This document shows positions 37,947-48,429 of a stretch of 64,000 nucleotides of DNA, one piece after another (position 1 is the first letter of the stretch; each line of letters starts with the position of its first letter). The position numbers were made by a program, and so were the translations under genes. The stretch comes from Mycolicibacterium rufum (GTDB lineage Bacteria; Actinomycetota; Actinomycetes; Mycobacteriales; Mycobacteriaceae). The stretch is from contig NZ_CP092427.2 in NCBI RefSeq assembly GCF_022374875.2, positions 3,906,001 through 3,970,000 of the forward strand, written 5' to 3'. Below the pieces are notes generated by a model that was not told the DNA's origin, ran no database searches, and saw only the letters and a list, made by a program, of their open reading frames with translations.

Positions 37947-38368
37947 AACGAGCCCATGTCGGACGACAGCCAGCGCTGTGGCCGCATGAAGATGGCAACG
38001 TGAGCACCGAGGTTGTCGTGGGCGAATTGCAGGTAGCGTTCGGCAGCGTCCCCGCTGAGATAGCGGTGGGTCATCTCGGCCATCTGCTCGTCCGTGCCGG
38101 GCTCGATGCGGCTCACAGCGCCATCCACCGCGACATAGCGGGTGGTGGGTTCGAGTCGCTCGACCATCAGCGAGAAGTACCCCTTCTCCTCGATCAGCCG
38201 GGCTTTGCGTGAGTCGGCGCCGGTCAGCACCCACGGCTCACCCCCGGGGTGGTACTGGTACCAGACCGGCACGGTCAGGGGTCCGCGGGTGTCGCCGGCG
38301 GACACCGACAGTGCAGCGACGTGGGGCTCGGCCAGGAATCGTTCGCGTTCGTCACGGGAGAGGGCCAT
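37943..38368 (-). CDS. PNPOx-like flavin/F420-binding protein
   Basis: 141 residues from ATG 38368 (MALSRDERERFLAEPHVAAL). The split-barrel pattern is seen in LTVPVWYQYHPGGEPWVLTG, KARLIEEKGYFSLMVERLEP and TRYVAVDGAV. Such proteins bind FMN or F420 and act in redox or haem metabolism. TACCCT 6 nt before the ATG indicates a leaderless transcript. It is divergent from the GlxA-type regulator (233 bp), which may be related in function. Confidence 0.82.
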   Translation of the reverse strand: MALSRDERERFLAEPHVAALSVSAGDTRGPLTVPVWYQYHPGGEPWVLTGADSRKARLIEEKGYFSLMVERLEPTTRYVAVDGAVSRIEPGTDEQMAEMTHRYLSGDAAERYLQFAHDNLGAHVAIFMRPQRWLSSDMGSF

Positions 38369-38601
38369 GGTCTCAGGGTAGGCGCGGAGTCCGACAGTGC
38401 CGCGCCGCCGAGCAGGCGGGCGGCACGATTCCGTGGGCCACTCCGTTCGCTGTGTGAACACCCGCAGCAGCGTGGCGGATAGTACGGAAGAACCACGGGA
38501 AGAACATCTTTCGTCGGCGTCGGTACAGCATGCCCTGACCATGCCCGTCCGGCCGCGGCGCCGACAGTGGCACTGAGGCCACTAATCGTTAGGATAGTGC
38601 C

Positions 38602-39576
38602 ATGCACACCGTCGCCATCCTCGCCTACGACGGCATGACGGGCTTTGAATCAGGGATGGCCGCGGAGATCTTCGGTATGGCGGAACTGTCCCCGCTGTTC
38701 TCGGCGGGCATCACGCGACCGTGGTACTCCGTGCGGATGTGCGCGGAGACCCCTGAGGTGCGACTACTCGGTGGGGCCACGGTGCGCACGTCCTACGGGC
38801 TGGCCGAGCTGGCCGAGGCGGACACGGTGGTCATCCCGAGCGTGCGCGACATCGACGAGCCCATCTCGTCCTCGCTCATCGAGGCCATCCGGGCCGCGGA
38901 CCGCCGGAAGGCCCGGCTGGTGTCGATCTGCTCGGGAGCCTTCGCGCTGGCCGCCGCGGGTGTGCTCGATGGACACGCGGCCACCACGCACTGGATCTAC
39001 GCTGACGCCCTGCAGCGGCGCCATCCCGACATCGCGATCGATCGGGCGCCCCTCTACGTCGACAACGGTCGGGTGCTGACCAGCGCCGGCTGCGCGGCCG
39101 GACTGGATCTGTGTCTGCACATCGTCCGGTCCGATCACGGCGTCAGCGTCGCCAACGATGTGGCGCGGCGGCTGGTGATCGCCCCGCACCGCGCCGGCGG
39201 GCAGGCCCAGTACATCGAGATGCCCGTGCCCGAGGCCGCCGACGACGGGCGGATCGCCGCGGGGATGGCCTGGGCTCTGGAGCATCTCGACGCGCCGATC
39301 ACTCTGGACGAGTTGGCCGCGCAGTGTGCCATGTCGAGACGCAACTTCCTTCGGCAGTTCGCCAAAGCGACGGGCACGACTCCGATCCGGTGGCTGATCG
39401 AGCAGCGTGTGCAGGCGAGCCTGCCGCTGCTCGAGGCCTCGTCGTTGTCGATCGAACAGATCAGTTCTCGCGTCGGCTTCGAATCAGCGGTGACGTTCCG
39501 CTATCACTTCGTGCGGCAGATGCAGACCACCCCGAGTGACTACCGTGCCAGCTTCTCCGGCCGACCGGCACGGTGA
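38602..39576 (+). CDS. GlxA-family AraC regulator (DJ-1/PfpI + HTH)
   Basis: 324 residues. Residues 1-190 form a DJ-1/PfpI-like domain with the nucleophile-elbow-like SICSGAFALAAAGVLDG. Residues about 220-320 are an AraC HTH (ITLDELAAQCAMSRRNFLRQ, then RVGFESAVTFRYHF). It resembles GlxA/FtrA regulators of amine and glycine betaine metabolism. TAGGAT lies 6 nt before ATG 38602, so it is leaderless. It faces away from the PNPOx-like gene. Confidence 0.88.
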   Translation: MHTVAILAYDGMTGFESGMAAEIFGMAELSPLFSAGITRPWYSVRMCAETPEVRLLGGATVRTSYGLAELAEADTVVIPSVRDIDEPISSSLIEAIRAADRRKARLVSICSGAFALAAAGVLDGHAATTHWIYADALQRRHPDIAIDRAPLYVDNGRVLTSAGCAAGLDLCLHIVRSDHGVSVANDVARRLVIAPHRAGGQAQYIEMPVPEAADDGRIAAGMAWALEHLDAPITLDELAAQCAMSRRNFLRQFAKATGTTPIRWLIEQRVQASLPLLEASSLSIEQISSRVGFESAVTFRYHFVRQMQTTPSDYRASFSGRPAR

Positions 39577-39716
39577 CCGCATCGAGCTGAGTAGCGTCGG
39601 AACTTCTGCGCGACAACATCTTTCGCCCGCAGGCCCCTCGGTCAGACGTTGCCGTCGGGGACCCGCCGTGACGACCCTCTACCCCGGCGGCGATCGACGC
39701 GCCTAGAGTCGGACGC

Positions 39717-40709
39717 ATGCGCTTCGGACTGTTCATCCCGCAAGGCTGGCGACTCGATCTGGTCGGCATCGACCCCGCTGAGCAGTGGGGGGTGATGCGC
39801 GACCTCGCGTCCTACGTCGACGACGGCGGGGTGTGGGACTCGCTGTGGGTGTACGACCACTTCCACACCGTTCCCGTGCCGACCAAAGAGGCCACGCACG
39901 AGGCGTGGACGTTGATGGCCGCTTATGCCGCGACGACGTCGCGGATCAAGCTGGGGCAGATGTGCACCGCCATGAGCTACCGCAACCCGGCCTATCTGGC
40001 CAAGGTCGCCGCGACCTGCGATGTCATTTCCGGTGGCCGGATCCAGATGGGTATCGGGGGCGGTTGGTACGAACACGAATGGCGGGCCTACGGGTACGGG
40101 TTCCCCTCGGCCGGGGTTCGGTTGGCCCGCCTCGACGAGGGTGTGCAAATCATGGGCGACGCGTGGCGCGAAGGAGTCGTCACCTTCGACGGCAAGCACT
40201 ACCAGGTGGACAAGGCCATCGTCGAGCCGAGGCCGCTGCAGAAGGGGGGCATCCCGCTGTGGATCGCGGGCGGAGGCGAGAAAGTCACCCTGCGCATCGC
40301 GGCCAAGTACGCCCAGTACACCAACTTCACGTCGGAGCCCGAGGGCTTCGCGCACAAGTCGCAGGTACTCGCCGCCCACTGCCGCGATGTCGGCACCGAC
40401 TTCGGCGGCATCGTCCGGTCGGCCAACATCAACACTGTGGTGGGCTCGACCGAGGCGGAGGTGCGGGACCGCCTGGACGGAGTGCGGTCGCGCATCAAGA
40501 CGCTGACGGGCGATGCCGCCGCCGACGCGATGCTCGACTCGATGAGTTCTCCCGCATCCGGCAGCGGAACTCCCGAGCAAATCGTCGAGGCGTTGCAGAA
40601 ACTTCGCGACCTCGGCTGCGACTATGCCATCTGCTACTTCCCGGAGGCCGCCTACGACCGGTCGGGTATCGAGTTGTTCGAGAAGGAGGTCATCCCTGCA
40701 CTGAGCTGA
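39717..40709 (+). CDS. LLM class F420-dependent oxidoreductase (TIGR03560-like)
   Basis: 330 residues of luciferase-like TIM barrel (MRFGLFIPQGWRLDLVGIDP). F420-type residues are suggested by SRIKLGQMCTAMSYRNPAYL and GRIQMGIGGGWYEHEWRAYG. Substrate unknown. TAGAGT ends 7 nt before ATG 39717, suggesting leaderless expression. It is convergent with the Pro-rich secreted protein gene. Confidence 0.87.
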   Translation: MRFGLFIPQGWRLDLVGIDPAEQWGVMRDLASYVDDGGVWDSLWVYDHFHTVPVPTKEATHEAWTLMAAYAATTSRIKLGQMCTAMSYRNPAYLAKVAATCDVISGGRIQMGIGGGWYEHEWRAYGYGFPSAGVRLARLDEGVQIMGDAWREGVVTFDGKHYQVDKAIVEPRPLQKGGIPLWIAGGGEKVTLRIAAKYAQYTNFTSEPEGFAHKSQVLAAHCRDVGTDFGGIVRSANINTVVGSTEAEVRDRLDGVRSRIKTLTGDAAADAMLDSMSSPASGSGTPEQIVEALQKLRDLGCDYAICYFPEAAYDRSGIELFEKEVIPALS

Positions 40710-40721
40710 GCGGGCTCGGAA

Positions 40722-41360
40722 CTACTGCGTCGGGAACAGCGGCGGCGGCGGTGGTGAGACCACCGGCACGTACGGCTTCGGCGCGTTCGGGTCCGGCGGC
40801 GGTGGTGGCGGCGGCACACCCCATTCGTAGCCGGGCGGCGTGGGCCCGTTGATCGAGAAGTAACCGGGCGGCAGCGCGGGTGCGGCGGCGCCGTCACGCG
40901 GCGCCGCGGCAGTCTCCGAGCCCGGCGCGTTGAGGGACTGGTAGCCGGGGGGCAGGGGTGGCGGCGGGCCGGCGCCCGGGGGCGGTGCACCCGCCGGGGG
41001 CATGTTCTGCATCTCAGCCGTGCCCAAGAAGTTGTAGGGATCCTGCGCCTGGTGCCAGGCGTCGCGCAGGAAGCCCAGCGGGCCGTCCCCCGATCCGTAC
41101 TGAGCGTTCGGGATCTCGGGCACCATCGGCGGGCCGACCGGGACGGGCGCGGGCGCGGCGGCCGCCGGATCGACCGGGACAGCCACAGGCTGTCCCGGCG
41201 CCGGTGGCGCCCCATCGGGTCCGGGCACGGGCGTCGGGATCGGCTGGGCCGCCGCGAGGGGGGCGGACACCAGGACGCCGAAGGTCAACGCGGCGGCGAC
41301 GCCGGCGGCGCGCACAGAAGTCCGGGCGCGCACCCGCTGGTCGCGTCTGTCAGTGGTCAT
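40722..41360 (-). CDS. Pro-rich secreted protein
   Basis: 212 residues with a basic N-terminus, a signal peptide (about 17-39, VRAAGVAAALTFGVLVSAP) and an Ala/Pro-rich mature chain. A short non-repetitive core (QYGSGDGPLGFLRDAWHQAQ, then DPYNFLGTAEM) resembles similar cores in RpfA and other mycobacterial Pro-rich proteins. A second PPGYxSxN motif is repeated twice (LPPGYQSLNAPG and LPPGYFSINGPT). Function unknown; envelope role likely. Confidence 0.75.
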   Translation of the reverse strand: MTTDRRDQRVRARTSVRAAGVAAALTFGVLVSAPLAAAQPIPTPVPGPDGAPPAPGQPVAVPVDPAAAAPAPVPVGPPMVPEIPNAQYGSGDGPLGFLRDAWHQAQDPYNFLGTAEMQNMPPAGAPPPGAGPPPPLPPGYQSLNAPGSETAAAPRDGAAAPALPPGYFSINGPTPPGYEWGVPPPPPPPDPNAPKPYVPVVSPPPPPLFPTQ

Positions 41361-41437
41361 GGGTTCCTTCGTGCTGCTCTGCGCTCGTCCCGACTCGAGG
41401 AATGAGGCTAGCCGGTCTGCGACCTTCGCGCGCCCCC

Positions 41438-41797
41438 TCAGGTCGATTGGCCACGGTGCGAGAGCACGTTGACGACGTTGCCGGCGGTATCGGCGAAGAA
41501 GAAGCGGCGCACACCCCACTCCTCGTCGGAGAGCGGGTGGACGATGCGTAGGCCCGCGGCCACCGCGCCGCGATATGCCTCGTCGACGTCGTCGACCTCG
41601 ACGGACACCGTCGGATCGACGGCTGCGGTCGCGTCGCGGGTCAGCAGACTGAGCTGGTGACGGCGGTCGGGATCGGCCAGCGTGACGATCCACCCGTGGT
41701 CCATGACGACCTCGAGACCGAGCACCGCACGGTACTGCTCGACGGCGGTCGGCAGATCGGCCACCGACAGGATCGGCACGACACGCCCGACGGTCAT
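41438..41797 (-). CDS. VOC (glyoxalase/bleomycin resistance) superfamily protein
   Basis: 119 residues (MTVGRVVPILSVADLPTAVE, then VEVDDVDEAYRGAVAAGLRI and RFFFADTAGNVVNVLSHRG). One VOC fold is seen. Its ATG overlaps the XPB stop, so the two are co-translated. No substrate is evident. Confidence 0.82.
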   Translation of the reverse strand: MTVGRVVPILSVADLPTAVEQYRAVLGLEVVMDHGWIVTLADPDRRHQLSLLTRDATAAVDPTVSVEVDDVDEAYRGAVAAGLRIVHPLSDEEWGVRRFFFADTAGNVVNVLSHRGQST

Positions 41798-43443
41798 AGA
41801 GCCGGGCCGAGCAGGTCGTCGGCGTCCTTGATGACGTACCCGTAGCCCTGCTCGGCGAGGAACCGCTGGCGGTGCGCGGCGTACTCGGCGTCGAGGCTGT
41901 CGCGGGACACGACGGAGTAGAACACCGCGCCGCCGCCGTCGGCCTTGGGACGCAGCAGCCGTCCCAGCCGTTGCGCCTCCTCCTGCCGTGACCCGAAGGT
42001 CCCCGAGACCTGGACTGCGACGCTGGCTTCGGGAAGGTCGATGGAGAAGTTCGCCACCTTCGACACGACCAGCGTGCGAATCTCACCGCGCCGGAACGCG
42101 TCGAACAGCGTCTCGCGCTCAGCCGTCTTCGTCGAGCCCTGGATCACCGGCGCGTCCAACTCGGCGCCCAGCTCGTCCAACTGGTCGAGATAGGCGCCGA
42201 TCACCAGCGTCGGCTCGTCAGGATGCCGGTTGAGGATCGATTTCACCACGGCGATCTTGGTGTGCGCGGTCGCGCAGAGCTTGTATCGCTCATCGGGCTC
42301 GGCGGTGGCGTACATCATGCGCTCGTTGTCCGTCATGGTGACGCGGACCTCGATGCACTCGGCGGGCGCGATCCAGCCCTGCGCCTCGATGTCTTTCCAC
42401 GGGGCGTCATAGCGCTTGGGTCCGATCAACGAGAACACATCGCCCTCGCGGCCGTCTTCGCGGATCAAGGTCGCGGTCAGCCCCAGCCGCCGCCGTGACT
42501 GTAGATCGGCGGTCATCCGGAACACCGGCGCCGGCAGCAGGTGCACCTCGTCGTAGACGATCAGCCCCCAGTCGCGGCTGTCGAACAACTCCAGGTGCTT
42601 GTACTCGCCCTTGGTGCGCCGCGTGATGACCTGGTAGGTCGCGATCGTGACCGGCCGGATCTCCTTCTTCTCCCCGGAGTACTCGCCGATCTCCTCTTCG
42701 GTCAGCGACGTGCGCGCGATCAGTTCCCGCTTCCACTGCCGTCCCGCCACCGTGTTGGTGACCAGAATCAGCGTCGTGGCACCGGCTTTCGCCATCGCGG
42801 CGGCACCGACGAGCGTCTTGCCCGCGCCACACGGCAGCACGACGACGCCGGATCCGCCGTCCCAGAAGGAGTCCGCCGCCATCTGCTGGTAGTCACGCAG
42901 TTGCCAGCCGTCCTGCTCCAGGTTGATCGGATGCGCCTCGCCGTCGACGTAACCCGCGAGATCCTCGGCCGGCCAGCCGATCTTGAGCAGCATCTGCTTC
43001 ACGCGGCCGCGTTCACTGTTGTGCACGATCACCGTGTCGTCGTCGAGGCGCGCCCCCAGCATGGGGGCGATCTTCTTGTTGCGCAGCACCTCTTCGAGCA
43101 CCGCTCGATCGAAACTGACCAACGTCAGGCCGTGTGCCGGATGCTTCACCAGTTGCAGCCGCCCGTATCGCGCCATGGTGTCGACGATGTCGACGAGCAG
43201 CGGTTGCGGCACGGCGTACCGAGAGAACGACACCAGTGCGTCGACGACCTGTTCGGCATCGTGTCCGGCGGCCCGCGCGTTCCACAGCGCCAACGGGGTG
43301 ATGCGGTAGGTGTGCACGTGCTCGGGCGCGCGTTCGAGTTCGGCGAAAGGGGCGATCGCCGCGCGCGCTGCGCCTGCCTGCTCGTGGTCGACCTCGAGCA
43401 GTACGGTCTTGTCCGATTGGACGATCAGTGGGCCGTCGGTCAT
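41794..43443 (-). CDS. XPB-type DNA repair helicase
   Basis: 549 residues from ATG 43443. Walker A is LPCGAGKTLVGAAAM, the DEVH box is IVYDEVHLLPAP, motif III is LGLTATLIRED, and the C-terminal RecA domain follows (ATFGSRQEEAQRLGRLLRPK-type). It is a superfamily 2 ATP-dependent helicase, orthologue of M. tuberculosis Ercc3/XPB (Rv0861c, 542 aa). It acts in unwinding during nucleotide excision repair. It is co-translated with a VOC protein downstream. Confidence 0.93.
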   Translation of the reverse strand: MTDGPLIVQSDKTVLLEVDHEQAGAARAAIAPFAELERAPEHVHTYRITPLALWNARAAGHDAEQVVDALVSFSRYAVPQPLLVDIVDTMARYGRLQLVKHPAHGLTLVSFDRAVLEEVLRNKKIAPMLGARLDDDTVIVHNSERGRVKQMLLKIGWPAEDLAGYVDGEAHPINLEQDGWQLRDYQQMAADSFWDGGSGVVVLPCGAGKTLVGAAAMAKAGATTLILVTNTVAGRQWKRELIARTSLTEEEIGEYSGEKKEIRPVTIATYQVITRRTKGEYKHLELFDSRDWGLIVYDEVHLLPAPVFRMTADLQSRRRLGLTATLIREDGREGDVFSLIGPKRYDAPWKDIEAQGWIAPAECIEVRVTMTDNERMMYATAEPDERYKLCATAHTKIAVVKSILNRHPDEPTLVIGAYLDQLDELGAELDAPVIQGSTKTAERETLFDAFRRGEIRTLVVSKVANFSIDLPEASVAVQVSGTFGSRQEEAQRLGRLLRPKADGGGAVFYSVVSRDSLDAEYAAHRQRFLAEQGYGYVIKDADDLLGPAL

Positions 43444-43840
43444 GCCGGGCCTCGGTGGGAAGTCATCCTGTCCATTATCCGGATCGCTGTGACGACCGCG
43501 GGTCACGTCGCCGGTGGCAAACATCCTCGAGGTGCCTCGGCCGCTGGGGGGCGCTGCGGCGGACTTGGCACACGGGGTTGCGAATCTTGCAGACAGGTGC
43601 TCTCCAGGGCGGCGAACGGTGGAGTTGGCGGCCTGTCGTGATATTGCTGATGACCGATAACTGCTGCTTCACGGCATCAGCGGAGTTGCTGAATATGCAT
43701 CCTGTGAACAACTTCTCAGAAACTGTAGTCAGGGCCGTCAATTTTGCCTTAAGGTCAGCTTCGCGGGGTGTCGGTCGGCCATGGTCTACACGTGCCCAGC
43801 TATCAGTCGCGGGGGCGAACAGACACGGGGGTCTGGGCGA
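43444..43840. promoter_or_regulatory. intergenic region with candidate promoter for the repeat protein
   Basis: A 397-bp gap between divergent genes, without a convincing coding frame. It is less GC-rich after 43640. TAAGGT (43750-43755) could be a -10 for the repeat protein, giving a leader of about 80 nt. No clear regulator site was found. An ATG at 43781 in frame with the repeat protein gives an extra N-terminal extension. Confidence 0.45.
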
Positions 43841-45061
43841 ATGACGGAGGCCGGGCGCGTGAACGGAAAACCAGTCGGACATCGGATGTCGCGGTCAGGA
43901 TCGTCGAACCGACAGTTCTGGGCGGCGAAGGAGCTTCTCGACGATCCCCGATCGACGGGTGCACCTCGGCACGCGCGGCCGGTGAGCCCGAAATACGCCG
44001 TCCACATCGGGCGGGTCGGGGCACTGGCCGTGTCGCTGGGAATCGGGCTCGCCGTGGCACACTCCGCGACAGGCGTCGCCGCAGCCGCTGACGGCGACGC
44101 GGACTCAACTTCCGCCACGTCGTCGGCGAACGGCACGGACGCAGGACCGTCCGCGAAGCCCTCACGCGACTCGGACGCCGACGCGACGTCGAAGCCCGGC
44201 CAGGAGGACGACGCGGACCGGGGCTCTGGTGAGTCAGGCTCCGACCACAGCACCTCGGCCGACGACGACACCGACGCCGACTCGATCGACGATCCGTCCG
44301 AGGAGGACGCCGCCCCCCCGTCGGACGAGGCCGTGAAGAAGCGGTTCCCCCGCCTTCATGTGCGACCGGCCGTGGTCGACGCCGACACCCCGGCCGCCGA
44401 GGAGGACGCGGACGCCGGCGCCGACCAGGGCGCCGTCGCCGACGCCACGCCTGCCGAGGCGCAGACCATCGCCGAATCACCCGCTGCGCCGCAGCCCGCA
44501 CCGCGCTGGGCGGCGAGGAAGACCGTCACGATGTCGGTGGCCGAGTCGGTTCCCGCACCGGCAGAACCGGTCGCCGAGCAGAGTGCCACCGTCAACGTGG
44601 TCGGTGCCGTCGTCTCGAATTTCATTGCCCCGCTGGTCGATCCGGCGGCTCCGGTGTCCTCGCCGGTGACCGACGCCGTGCTCGCCTACGTGCGGCGGTT
44701 GATCAGCCACACGCTCTTCAACAAGAGCCCCGTGGTGCACTCGGTGACCACCTCGCAGATCCTTACCGGGCAGGTGCTCATCACCATCGACGCCGAGGAT
44801 CCCAACGGCGACCCGCTGACCTACGACATCGTCCAGCCCGACTCCGGGCTGGTGTTCCGGGACCCGATCACCGGCACCTTCGTCTACACACCGACCGTGC
44901 CCGTGGTCGGCGACTCCGTGCCCGTCGAGTTCCAGGTGGTCATCAGGGACGACTCCGAGGATCTGGGATTCCTTCGGGTGCTCCACTCGGTGGCACGGTT
45001 GTTCGGACTGGCCCAGCCCGACAACGTCACCCAGACGGTGTCCTTCGTGGTCGACCCCATC

Positions 45062-46950
45062 GTCGCGCTCCCGCCGTCGGTGCTCGCGGTCGGGAACCTG
45101 CTGCCGTTCACCCTCGGTGGCGATCCGATCCCGCTGCTGTCGATCGCCGAGATCCTCGATCCGGATTCGGACTCGCTGAAGAGCGCGGTCATCAAGATCA
45201 ACACCGGCAGGCAGACCGGCGACACGCTCACGTACGTCAAGCCGCAGGGCCTCGACATCGACGGGGTGTGGGACGGGGTCGACACGTTGACGTTGACCGG
45301 GCTCGCCTCCAAGGCGGACTACGAGACGGCGCTGAAGGCCATCACGTTCAGCGCGACGACTCTCGGCCTGGTGGGCCGCGGAGTGGGCATCACCCTGACC
45401 GATGAGCAGGATGTCAGCGGAGTTCTCGCCACGCCGGTGCTCGTCACCGTGGTGCCCGGCATCGTCGTGAAACTGCCACCGGCCGTCCTCGCGGTCGGCG
45501 GACTGACGCCGTTCACGCTCGGCGGCAACCCGGTGAAGCTGCTGTCGGTCGCCGAGATCACCGACGTGGACTCGGACTCGATGAAGGGCGCGACGGTCAA
45601 GATCACCGCAGGCCTGCAGCCCGGTGACACGTTGAACTACGTTGCGCCGCAGAGTATCGACATCGACGGATCATGGGACGGCACCGATACCCTGACGCTG
45701 ACGGGCGTGGCGTCGAAAGCCGACTACGAGGCGGCGCTGAAGGCCATCACGTTCAGCGGTACCAGCCTCGGACTGGCGAGCAGGATCGTCACGGTGACGC
45801 TGACCGACACCGATGACGTCACCGGGCCGGGAACGCCGGCGACCCTGCTGGTACTCCCCGCGGTCGTGATCGAACTCCCGCTGACCGTGACCGCACTCGG
45901 CACGCCGGTGTACACGCTCGGCAAGCCGCCGGTCAAGGTCGTGTCCTCGGTGTCCATCGCCAACGCCGACGATGATCAGTTGACCGGAGCCGTCGTCACG
46001 ATCGCGGCGTTGGCACGACTCAGCGGTGACAAGCTGACCTACACCGGCGCGGCAGGCACCATCGACGTCGTCCAGACCAATGCCTACACACTCACCCTGT
46101 CGGGGACGGCGAGCGTCGCGGAATACCAAGCGGCACTGAAGCAGATCGCGTTAAGTGCCACCCAACTCGGCCTCCCCCGAACCGTGACGATCACCGTCAC
46201 CGAAGCCGACGGGGACACCAACCCGCTGCCGGGAGCCGTGCTGGTGAACACGGTGACGCCGTTGCCCCCCGCGGTGACGGTGGTCGCGTTGCCGACCTAC
46301 ACCATCGGCAAGACCGGGGTGAAGGTCGCCCCGACGGTGACGATCGACGATGTCGACTCCGACTCGCTGACCGGTGCCACGGTGAAGATCACGCTGGGCC
46401 GGCAATCCGGCGACACCCTGAGTTTCACTGCGCTGGAGGGTATTCCGATCTCCGGAACGTGGAACGGCACCGACACGCTGACGCTCACGGGCACCGCGAG
46501 TAAGGCGGATTACGAGGCGGCGCTGGAGTCGGTGACGTTCACCGCCACCACCCTCGGCCTGCTCGGCCGCACCGTGAGCATCGACGTCACCGACGATTCC
46601 AGTCTGGGTGCACTTCTGCCCGCCACGGTACTGGTGGCCGTCAAGAATCCGGATCGGCCGACGATCGCCACCGTGGGCGCGACCCTCGCGAAGTTCGGCA
46701 CCACCGTCAAACCGATCACATCGGTCGCAATCCTGGACACCGACTCCTCGGTACTGACCGGCGCGACGGTGACGATCACCGCCAACCGCAAATCGGGCGA
46801 CACGCTGGCCTACACGCCGATCTCGGGCAACCCGATCACCGCGGTCTACACCCCGAGCACCGGTGAGCTGAGGCTTTCGGGCACCGCGACGATCGCCCAG
46901 TACAAGCAGGCGCTGGAGGCGGTGACCTTCAAAGCGACTCAGGTTCCCGG
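45062..46950 (+). repeat. tandem ~400-bp coding repeats
   Basis: Copies start near 45062, 45467, 45865, 46255 and 46650, each encoding a ~130-residue domain beginning PPxVxAVG/LG and ending before the next VxLPP. Each carries D-x-D-S-D-x-(L/M)-x-G-A, possibly calcium-binding. The last copy is broken by the IS30 element. Copies differ enough that they are not recent duplicates. Confidence 0.75.
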
Positions 46951-48429
46951 GGCGGATTCAACTGGTCGTCGCAACACCTTGATCACGGAGGTGTGGTGTG
47001 GCCAAGCGTAAGGACGCGGAATCGGTTGGTAGGCGACGGCAGTGGGCGGCTGACCGTGCGTTGCGGCCTGCGATGCGCTCACCAGGGCGCCCGGACCCGT
47101 CGCGGTCGGTGCAGCGTCAGTTTTGGCGGCTGATCGCCCAGGGTGTCTCCACCGACGACGCAGCCGCAGAGGTCGGCGTGTCGACACCGGTGGCGACCAG
47201 GTGGTTCCACCACGCTGGCGGCATGACGCCGATCAGTCTGGATGAGCCCACGGGCCGGTATCTGTCGTTCGCCGAGCGGGAGGAGATCGCACTGCTACGC
47301 GCCCAGGGCGCCGGGGTGCGTGAGATCGCCCGCGAGATCAAGCGTGACCCCTCGACAGTTTCGCGGGAACTGCGGCGCAACGCAGCCACCCGCAGCGGCA
47401 CGCAGGTGTACCGCGCAGGGGTGGCGCAGTGGAAGGCCCAGCAAGCAGCAAAGCGCCCGAAACCCGCGAAACTGGCAGTCAACCCGCAGCTGCGTGAGTA
47501 CGTGCAGCAGCGGCTCGATGGCAGTGTCCGCGGACCCGACGGCACCGCCGTCGCAGGTCCGCAGACCAAGGCCTGGAACGGCCGCAACAAGCCGCACCGA
47601 CAAGACCGACGGTGGTCGACAGCATGGAGCCCGGAACAGATTGCCCACCGCTTACCGCTGGATTTCCCCGATGATGAGTCCATGCGCATCAGCCATGAGG
47701 CGATCTATCAGTCCTTGTTCATCGAGGGGCGTGGGGCGCTCAAACGGGAATTGGTCGCGTGCCTGCGGACCGGTCGTGCGCTGCGGGTCCCGCGGGCCAG
47801 GACACAGAACAAACCGCAGGGACATGTCACCGCGGACGTCGTGATCAGCAAACGCCCTGCCGAAGCCGCCGATCGCGCAGTTCCTGGGCATTGGGAGGGT
47901 GATTTGATCATCGGTGCGGGCCGGTCGGCGATTGCCACCGTGGTGGAACGCAAGAGCCGCTCGGTGATGCTGGTTCACCTTCCCCGCCTCGAGGGGTGGG
48001 GTCTGGCGCCGCCGGTGAAGAACGGGCCGGCGCTCAGCGGCTACGGCGCCGAGGCGATGAACGCTGCCCTGATCGCCTCACTGGCACAGCTACCCAAGCA
48101 GCTGCGTCAGACGTTGACATGGGACCGCGGCAAAGAGTTGGCCGCGCACGCCCAGTTCACCTTCGACACCGGAACGAAGGTGTTTTTCGCCGACCCGCAC
48201 TCGCCATGGCAGCGGCCTACCAACGAGAACACCAATGGCGTTCTGCGTCAGTACTTTCCGAAAGGCACCGACTTATCTCGATGGTCGGCTCAAGACCTCG
48301 AAGCGGTCGCACTGACGCTCAACAACCGACCCCGAAAGGTCCTCGGCTGGAAGACTCCCGCCGAAGTCTTTGCCCAACAGCTACACTCACTCCAACAACC
48401 CGGTGTTGCAACGACCGATTGAACCCGCC
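46951..48429 (+). mobile_element. IS30-family insertion sequence
   Basis: 1479 bp. The left terminal repeat (46951-46978) and the inverted right one (48402-48429) match at 24 of 28 positions; the conserved core is GCAACACC. CGG flanks both ends (46948-46950 and 48430-48432), a 3-bp target duplication. Taking out the element plus one CGG restores the reading frame as Q-V-P-G-F-L-P-V. One transposase gene fills the inside. The ends are intact, so it is potentially active. Confidence 0.92.
46998..48422 (+). CDS. IS30-family transposase
   Basis: 474 residues from GTG 46998, preceded by CGGAGGTGTG. N-terminal HTH segments (VSTDDAAAEVGVSTPVATRW and AREIKRDPSTVSRELRRNA) bind the ends. The DDE catalytic core has GHWEGDLIIG, then TWDRGKELAAH, and the Glu in PTNENTNGVLRQYFPKGTDL. 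The stop lies within the right terminal repeat. IS30 transposases move by a copy-out circle intermediate. No truncation or missing residue is seen. Confidence 0.95.
   Translation: MAKRKDAESVGRRRQWAADRALRPAMRSPGRPDPSRSVQRQFWRLIAQGVSTDDAAAEVGVSTPVATRWFHHAGGMTPISLDEPTGRYLSFAEREEIALLRAQGAGVREIAREIKRDPSTVSRELRRNAATRSGTQVYRAGVAQWKAQQAAKRPKPAKLAVNPQLREYVQQRLDGSVRGPDGTAVAGPQTKAWNGRNKPHRQDRRWSTAWSPEQIAHRLPLDFPDDESMRISHEAIYQSLFIEGRGALKRELVACLRTGRALRVPRARTQNKPQGHVTADVVISKRPAEAADRAVPGHWEGDLIIGAGRSAIATVVERKSRSVMLVHLPRLEGWGLAPPVKNGPALSGYGAEAMNAALIASLAQLPKQLRQTLTWDRGKELAAHAQFTFDTGTKVFFADPHSPWQRPTNENTNGVLRQYFPKGTDLSRWSAQDLEAVALTLNNRPRKVLGWKTPAEVFAQQLHSLQQPGVATTD

Noticed and set aside
38275..38607. Frame with RCCGC as a second poly-Cys leader
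   Set aside because: Cys are scattered, the frame lies over the divergent PNPOx/GlxA spacer, and no sulfur gene follows.
43781..43840. ATG 43781 as start of the repeat protein
   Set aside because: The 20 extra residues (MVYTCPAISRGG-) have no ribosome site; ATG 43841 follows GGGCGA. Kept as a possible alternative.
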